Shown here one piece after another: positions 61,428 to 64,000 of a stretch of DNA of 64,000 bases. The stretch's first letter is position 1. Every line of letters starts with the position of its first letter. The notes below the pieces were generated by a model. It made no database searches and had not been told where the DNA came from. It worked only from the letters and a program-made list of their open reading frames with translations. Source of the DNA: Clostridiales bacterium (GTDB taxonomy: Bacteria; Bacillota; DSM-16504; Desulfitibacterales; JAICDB01); the NCBI GenBank assembly GCA_020063565.1, contig JAICDB010000004.1, forward strand, positions 1-64,000. The letters are read 5' to 3'. Made by a program: the position numbers and the translations under genes.

Positions 61428-62064
61428 AGAACTGGAAGAAAAAATTTCTGCTTACCGCGACTTATACCATAGACGTAAGGGACAAGAACAACAATTGCAA
61501 GATGAACTTAAAAAGGTTAGCAGTCAATTAGAAGAAGTGGTGACAGAACAGGATACACTGCAGGAAATAAGGGTTTTATTACAAGAAGCTTCTTCATATG
61601 CTCGTGAACAGGCTAGACAACAGGTGGAATATATGGTTACACAGGCATTACAGTATATATTTGGTCCTGAACTAAAGTTTGAAATACAAGTGGGAGAAGT
61701 AAGGAAAAGACCTGAAGCGGAATTTTTAGTTACATCTACATATTCTGACGGTATTCAAGTTACAACCAGGCCTCAGGATGCAAGGGGCGGGGGAGTAGTA
61801 GATATTATTTCTTTAGCCCTCAGACTGGCATTATTGCAATGTTATAAACCTACAGTAGAAGGTCCTATTATTTTAGACGAACCGGCAAAACATGTTTCCG
61901 AGGAGTACAGTTCAAGGGTTGCAGCTTTTTTGAAACAAGTTAGTGATTACTTTGATAGGCAGGTAATTTTAGTTACTCATAATAACCAGCTCACCCACAG
62001 TGGTGATAAAGTTTTCTTGGTTGAGATGAAAGGATCAAAGAGTGAAGTAAAGCAAGTTTCGTAA
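61411..62064 (+). CDS. Rad50-like ATPase, C-terminal half
   Basis: This 217-residue protein has a coiled coil (residues ~1-75) followed by the second ABC lobe: a signature-like segment RGGGVVDIISLALRLALL near residue 130, Walker B GPIILDEPAKHVS near residue 150, and the switch His in ILVTHNNQLTH near residue 188. Canonical LSGGE is replaced by a RGGGV form. With the protein encoded at 59701-61146 it would rebuild one complete Rad50-type nucleotide-binding head. It ends the repair genes of the operon. Confidence 0.87.
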   Translation: MVEKLKELEEKISAYRDLYHRRKGQEQQLQDELKKVSSQLEEVVTEQDTLQEIRVLLQEASSYAREQARQQVEYMVTQALQYIFGPELKFEIQVGEVRKRPEAEFLVTSTYSDGIQVTTRPQDARGGGVVDIISLALRLALLQCYKPTVEGPIILDEPAKHVSEEYSSRVAAFLKQVSDYFDRQVILVTHNNQLTHSGDKVFLVEMKGSKSEVKQVS

Positions 62065-62095
62065 TTTTGATATTAGTAGAAAACGGGGTGGCAAT

Positions 62096-62287
62096 TTGCA
62101 GCGCAAAACTTATTTTATAGATTTGAAGCTGTGCCTAAAGTGTAAGAAATGCATAGCAATGGAGGAATGCCCGAGAAAAGTGATTATTAAAGAAGAAGCC
62201 GAAGACCCGGCTTATATCGGTCCTGGTTGTTCAGGGTGCGGAACATGCAGCAAAGTTTGTGTCGGAAAAGCAATTAAGCAGTTATAA
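62096..62287 (+). CDS. Small ferredoxin-like Fe-S protein
   Basis: This 63-residue protein has the Cys motifs CLKCKKCIAMEECPRKV (with a two-residue insertion before the third spacing) and CSGCGTCSKVCVGKA. It could bind two [4Fe-4S] clusters. The TTG start follows GGGGTGG, 31 bases after the Rad50 C-terminal gene, so it is probably cotranscribed with the repair genes, though a functional link is not obvious. Confidence 0.8.
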   Translation: MQRKTYFIDLKLCLKCKKCIAMEECPRKVIIKEEAEDPAYIGPGCSGCGTCSKVCVGKAIKQL

Positions 62288-62288
62288 A

Positions 62289-62332
62289 AAATAGGATCTG
62301 TCCCCAAAGTAGGGACAGATCCTATTTTTATT
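62289..62332. terminator. Bidirectional terminator
   Basis: AATAGGATCTGTCCC pairs with GGGACAGATCCTATT around CAAAGTA, with T-runs on both strands. It separates the repair operon from the convergent LysR gene, whose stop codon lies within it. Confidence 0.93.
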
Positions 62333-63239
62333 CCCCTTCAATTATCTGATGCAGATCTTCTATTTGGAGATAATTTAAGAAAGTTTCCATTGCTTGAGTT
62401 TTAAAGTGGTGTTTATTATAAACTACATAGAAATCTCTATTAAATATACAATCCTTGACCCTTGTCATTCCGAGTGTCTTTAGCTTAAGGTCCTTTTTAA
62501 TTGCCCACTTGGAAATAATTGAAATTCCCAGGCCTGCTTCTACTGCTTCCTTTACTGCCTGCGTACTTCCCAGTTCCATGCTAACTTGTAAATCTTCAGG
62601 ATTGATTGCGTGTTCCATTAAAGTATCTTCCATTACCTGCCTTGTACCTGAACCTTCCTCCCTATGAATAAAAGGCTGAGACAATAAAGAAGATGCAGAA
62701 ATATAGTCCTTTTTGGCCCAGGGGTGGTCATAAGGAACTATAACTACCAATTCATCTTCCATAAATTTTTCAATGATTAAGTCAGAGTGCTCAACGTGAC
62801 CTTCCACAAGTCCTATATCCAGTCCTGTAGATAAAATCTTTTGTACAATTTCTTCAGTATTTTTAATATTTATGCTTAAATTTACCTGAGCATGTTCCCT
62901 GAGGAAATTTCCTGCAATTCGAGGTAAAATATATTCCCCAATTGTTAAGCTTGCTCCAACTTCAATTTTGCCCTTCACCATGCCTGTCAGTTCTGAAATA
63001 TCTTTTTGGGCTTGATCGTATAGCTCCATTATTTGTGTAGCATACTTATAAAATGTTTTGCCTGCCTGGGTAAGTATAACCCTCTTATTATTCCTATCAA
63101 AAAGTCTAGTACCCAGTTGTTCCTCCAAAGATTGAATTTGGAGGCTGATTGCAGGCTGGCTAATATGAAGTGCTTTTGCAGCTTGGGAAAAACTTCTTTT
63201 ATCGGCAACAGCTTTAAAAACAATTAAATGTTGGTCCAT
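62328..63239 (-). CDS. LysR-family regulator, CysL-like
   Basis: This 303-residue regulator has an N-terminal winged helix (SFSQAAKALHISQPAISLQI with LEEQLGTRLFDR). A periplasmic-binding-like effector domain follows (GKIEVGASLTIGEYILPRI near residue 92, IGLVEGHVEHSDL near 138, HREEGSGTRQVME near 193). The effector domain resembles CysL, which controls sulfite reductase and sulfur assimilation in Bacillus. It is divergent from a thioredoxin-reductase-like gene across 160 bases and probably controls it. A sulfur or redox signal is likely but not shown. Confidence 0.87.
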   Translation of the reverse strand: MDQHLIVFKAVADKRSFSQAAKALHISQPAISLQIQSLEEQLGTRLFDRNNKRVILTQAGKTFYKYATQIMELYDQAQKDISELTGMVKGKIEVGASLTIGEYILPRIAGNFLREHAQVNLSINIKNTEEIVQKILSTGLDIGLVEGHVEHSDLIIEKFMEDELVVIVPYDHPWAKKDYISASSLLSQPFIHREEGSGTRQVMEDTLMEHAINPEDLQVSMELGSTQAVKEAVEAGLGISIISKWAIKKDLKLKTLGMTRVKDCIFNRDFYVVYNKHHFKTQAMETFLNYLQIEDLHQIIEGE

Positions 63240-63401
63240 ATATCGATCTCTCCTATTAATTTCAAAATAATTTTATTATTAGTTTTTCTTATATAAGTTT
63301 AAAATATATTTAAGATAAAATCAAATTTTTTTACAAATAATAATAAAAAATCACCAAAAAAATTTAAAAAAAGCATTTTATTTTTAAAGGAGTGTGCTTA
63401 T
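63240..63401. promoter_or_regulatory. Divergent promoter region between lysR and the reductase gene
   Basis: About 160 very AT-rich bases hold both promoters. Several AATAATTTTATTATTA-like dyads could be LysR binding sites, but none has a clear T-N11-A identity that I can single out. AAAGGAG precedes the reductase start. Confidence 0.45.
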
Positions 63402-64000
63402 ATGTCTGAAGAACTATTAGATTTGGTAATAGTAGGTTGCGGTCCTGCAGGGTTGTCTGCTGCTATAAATGCAAAAATTCGCAAGCAAAATTTTATTATT
63501 TTTGGATTGGATTTTTGCAGTCCTAAATTATCATGGGCTCCAACTATAGATAATTATTTAGGATTTTTTAAAATAAAAGGTGAAGATTTAAGACAAAAAT
63601 TTTTAAAACATGTAGAGGATATGGAAATAGAAATTAAATCTCAGAGGGTTGATAAAATATTAAAAATTGATAAACATTTTATGTTGCAATGCGGCGAAAA
63701 AAATTACTCTGCAAAGTCAGTAATAGTTGCAACAGGTGTAGAAAGTGGCAAAAAAATTACAGGTGAAAAGGATTTCATAGGTAGAGGGGTTTCATATTGT
63801 GCAACCTGTGACGGACCTTTATATAATGATAAGGTTTGTGCAATGATTACTTATTCCTCGGAAGGGGAAGAAGAACTTAAATTTTTAGCAGATATTTGTT
63901 CAAAAATATATTACCTGCCGCAGCACGAAAAAGTTTTAGAAAATGTATCTGAAAATGTGGAAAGGATAAATGCCAAGCCGAAAGAGATAAAAGGAGGAAT
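63402..64000 (+). CDS. Thioredoxin-reductase-like flavoprotein (incomplete at window end)
   Basis: The first 199 residues are in the window and no stop is reached. The FAD-binding start is LVIVGCGPAGLSAAINAKI. IDNYLGFFKIKGEDL follows, then VIVATGVESG, and the redox-active disulfide CATC in YCATCDGPLYNDK near residue 142. The NADPH-binding GxGxxA motif expected next is replaced by AMITYSSEGEEE, so use of NADPH is doubtful. A ferredoxin- or substrate-linked variant is possible. It is divergent from the CysL-like regulator. Confidence 0.85.
   Translation, partial: MSEELLDLVIVGCGPAGLSAAINAKIRKQNFIIFGLDFCSPKLSWAPTIDNYLGFFKIKGEDLRQKFLKHVEDMEIEIKSQRVDKILKIDKHFMLQCGEKNYSAKSVIVATGVESGKKITGEKDFIGRGVSYCATCDGPLYNDKVCAMITYSSEGEEELKFLADICSKIYYLPQHEKVLENVSENVERINAKPKEIKGG

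Noticed and set aside
1-64000. CRISPR arrays, tRNA and rRNA genes
   Set aside because: I saw no regularly spaced repeats, no cloverleaf ending in a TTC-arm pattern and no rRNA-like sequence. A tRNAscan run could still find one that I missed.

Overview
This is an AT-rich chromosomal window from a low-GC Gram-positive anaerobe, most likely a sulfite/thiosulfate-reducing member of the Clostridia/Peptococcia. The support for that is: a dissimilatory sulfite reductase locus (dsrABD, dsrC, dsrN, dsrKJOPM), a SAM-I riboswitch in front of metA, Bacillus-type LexA boxes upstream of a UvrX-like polymerase, YhaO/YhaN, and many multiheme cytochromes and Fe-S proteins. The species cannot be named from the sequence. 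I found no tRNA, rRNA or CRISPR array.

Layout. 0-9.7 kb is accessory DNA: broken IS200-, IS4- and IS110-type transposase genes, a probable group II intron scrap, a copper island (csoR-copA-copZ plus His-rich and Met-rich small proteins and an Lgt paralogue), an isochorismatase-family hydrolase, a ComEC-like metallo-beta-lactamase lipoprotein with a DUF3006 partner, and a decay zone with HIT, sirtuin and duplicated MBL fragments. 9.9-15.1 kb is a GntR-TRAP(TAXI)-LarA-like operon, probably for a 2-hydroxy acid. 15.2-21.6 kb carries an SOS-controlled yolD/uvrX pair, riboswitch-controlled metA, a glycolipid glycosyltransferase, deoC and a MATE exporter.

21.6-30.6 kb is one minus-strand respiratory operon with a clear sigma-A promoter and a terminator. 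In transcription order it encodes a triheme membrane cytochrome, a two-gene YeeE/YedE sulfur transporter, a PsrA/PhsA-type molybdoenzyme with its Fe-S and NrfD subunits, a Rieske protein, cytochrome b, a small membrane subunit and a multiheme cytochrome c. The second YedE gene has an in-frame UGA exactly where the family has the conserved Cys of GFCPGT. A SECIS-like hairpin follows the UGA, so I read it as a selenocysteine-containing sulfur transporter. This is the strongest novel signal in the window.

30.7-42 kb holds an aldehyde:ferredoxin oxidoreductase remnant with a MoaD-like carrier, yhaO/yhaN, a beta-CASP ribonuclease, and a LytS/LytT-type two-component system next to cstA. 42.3-53.4 kb is the dsr region: a perfect TTGAT-N4-ATCAA (FNR-type) box, an RsbRD-like sensor domain protein, dsrK-J-O-P-M, dsrA-B-D, a 54-aa unknown ORF, a ferredoxin, dsrC and dsrN. 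53.9-55.7 kb holds a dispersed repeat, a frameshifted small membrane gene and a YeiH-type exporter. 55.8-62.1 kb is an archaeal-style nurA-herA-mre11-rad50 operon in which rad50 is split into three ORFs. The window ends with a ferredoxin, a CysL-like LysR regulator and a divergent, incomplete thioredoxin-reductase-like gene.

How it fits together. The dsr genes and the Mo/Rieske/cytochrome operon are two routes for electrons from the quinone pool to inorganic sulfur compounds. YeeE/YedE may bring in thiosulfate-like substrate, YeiH may move a sulfur oxyanion out, and the CysL-like regulator may sense sulfur status. The window also has two separate Mre11/Rad50-type nuclease modules plus an SOS polymerase.
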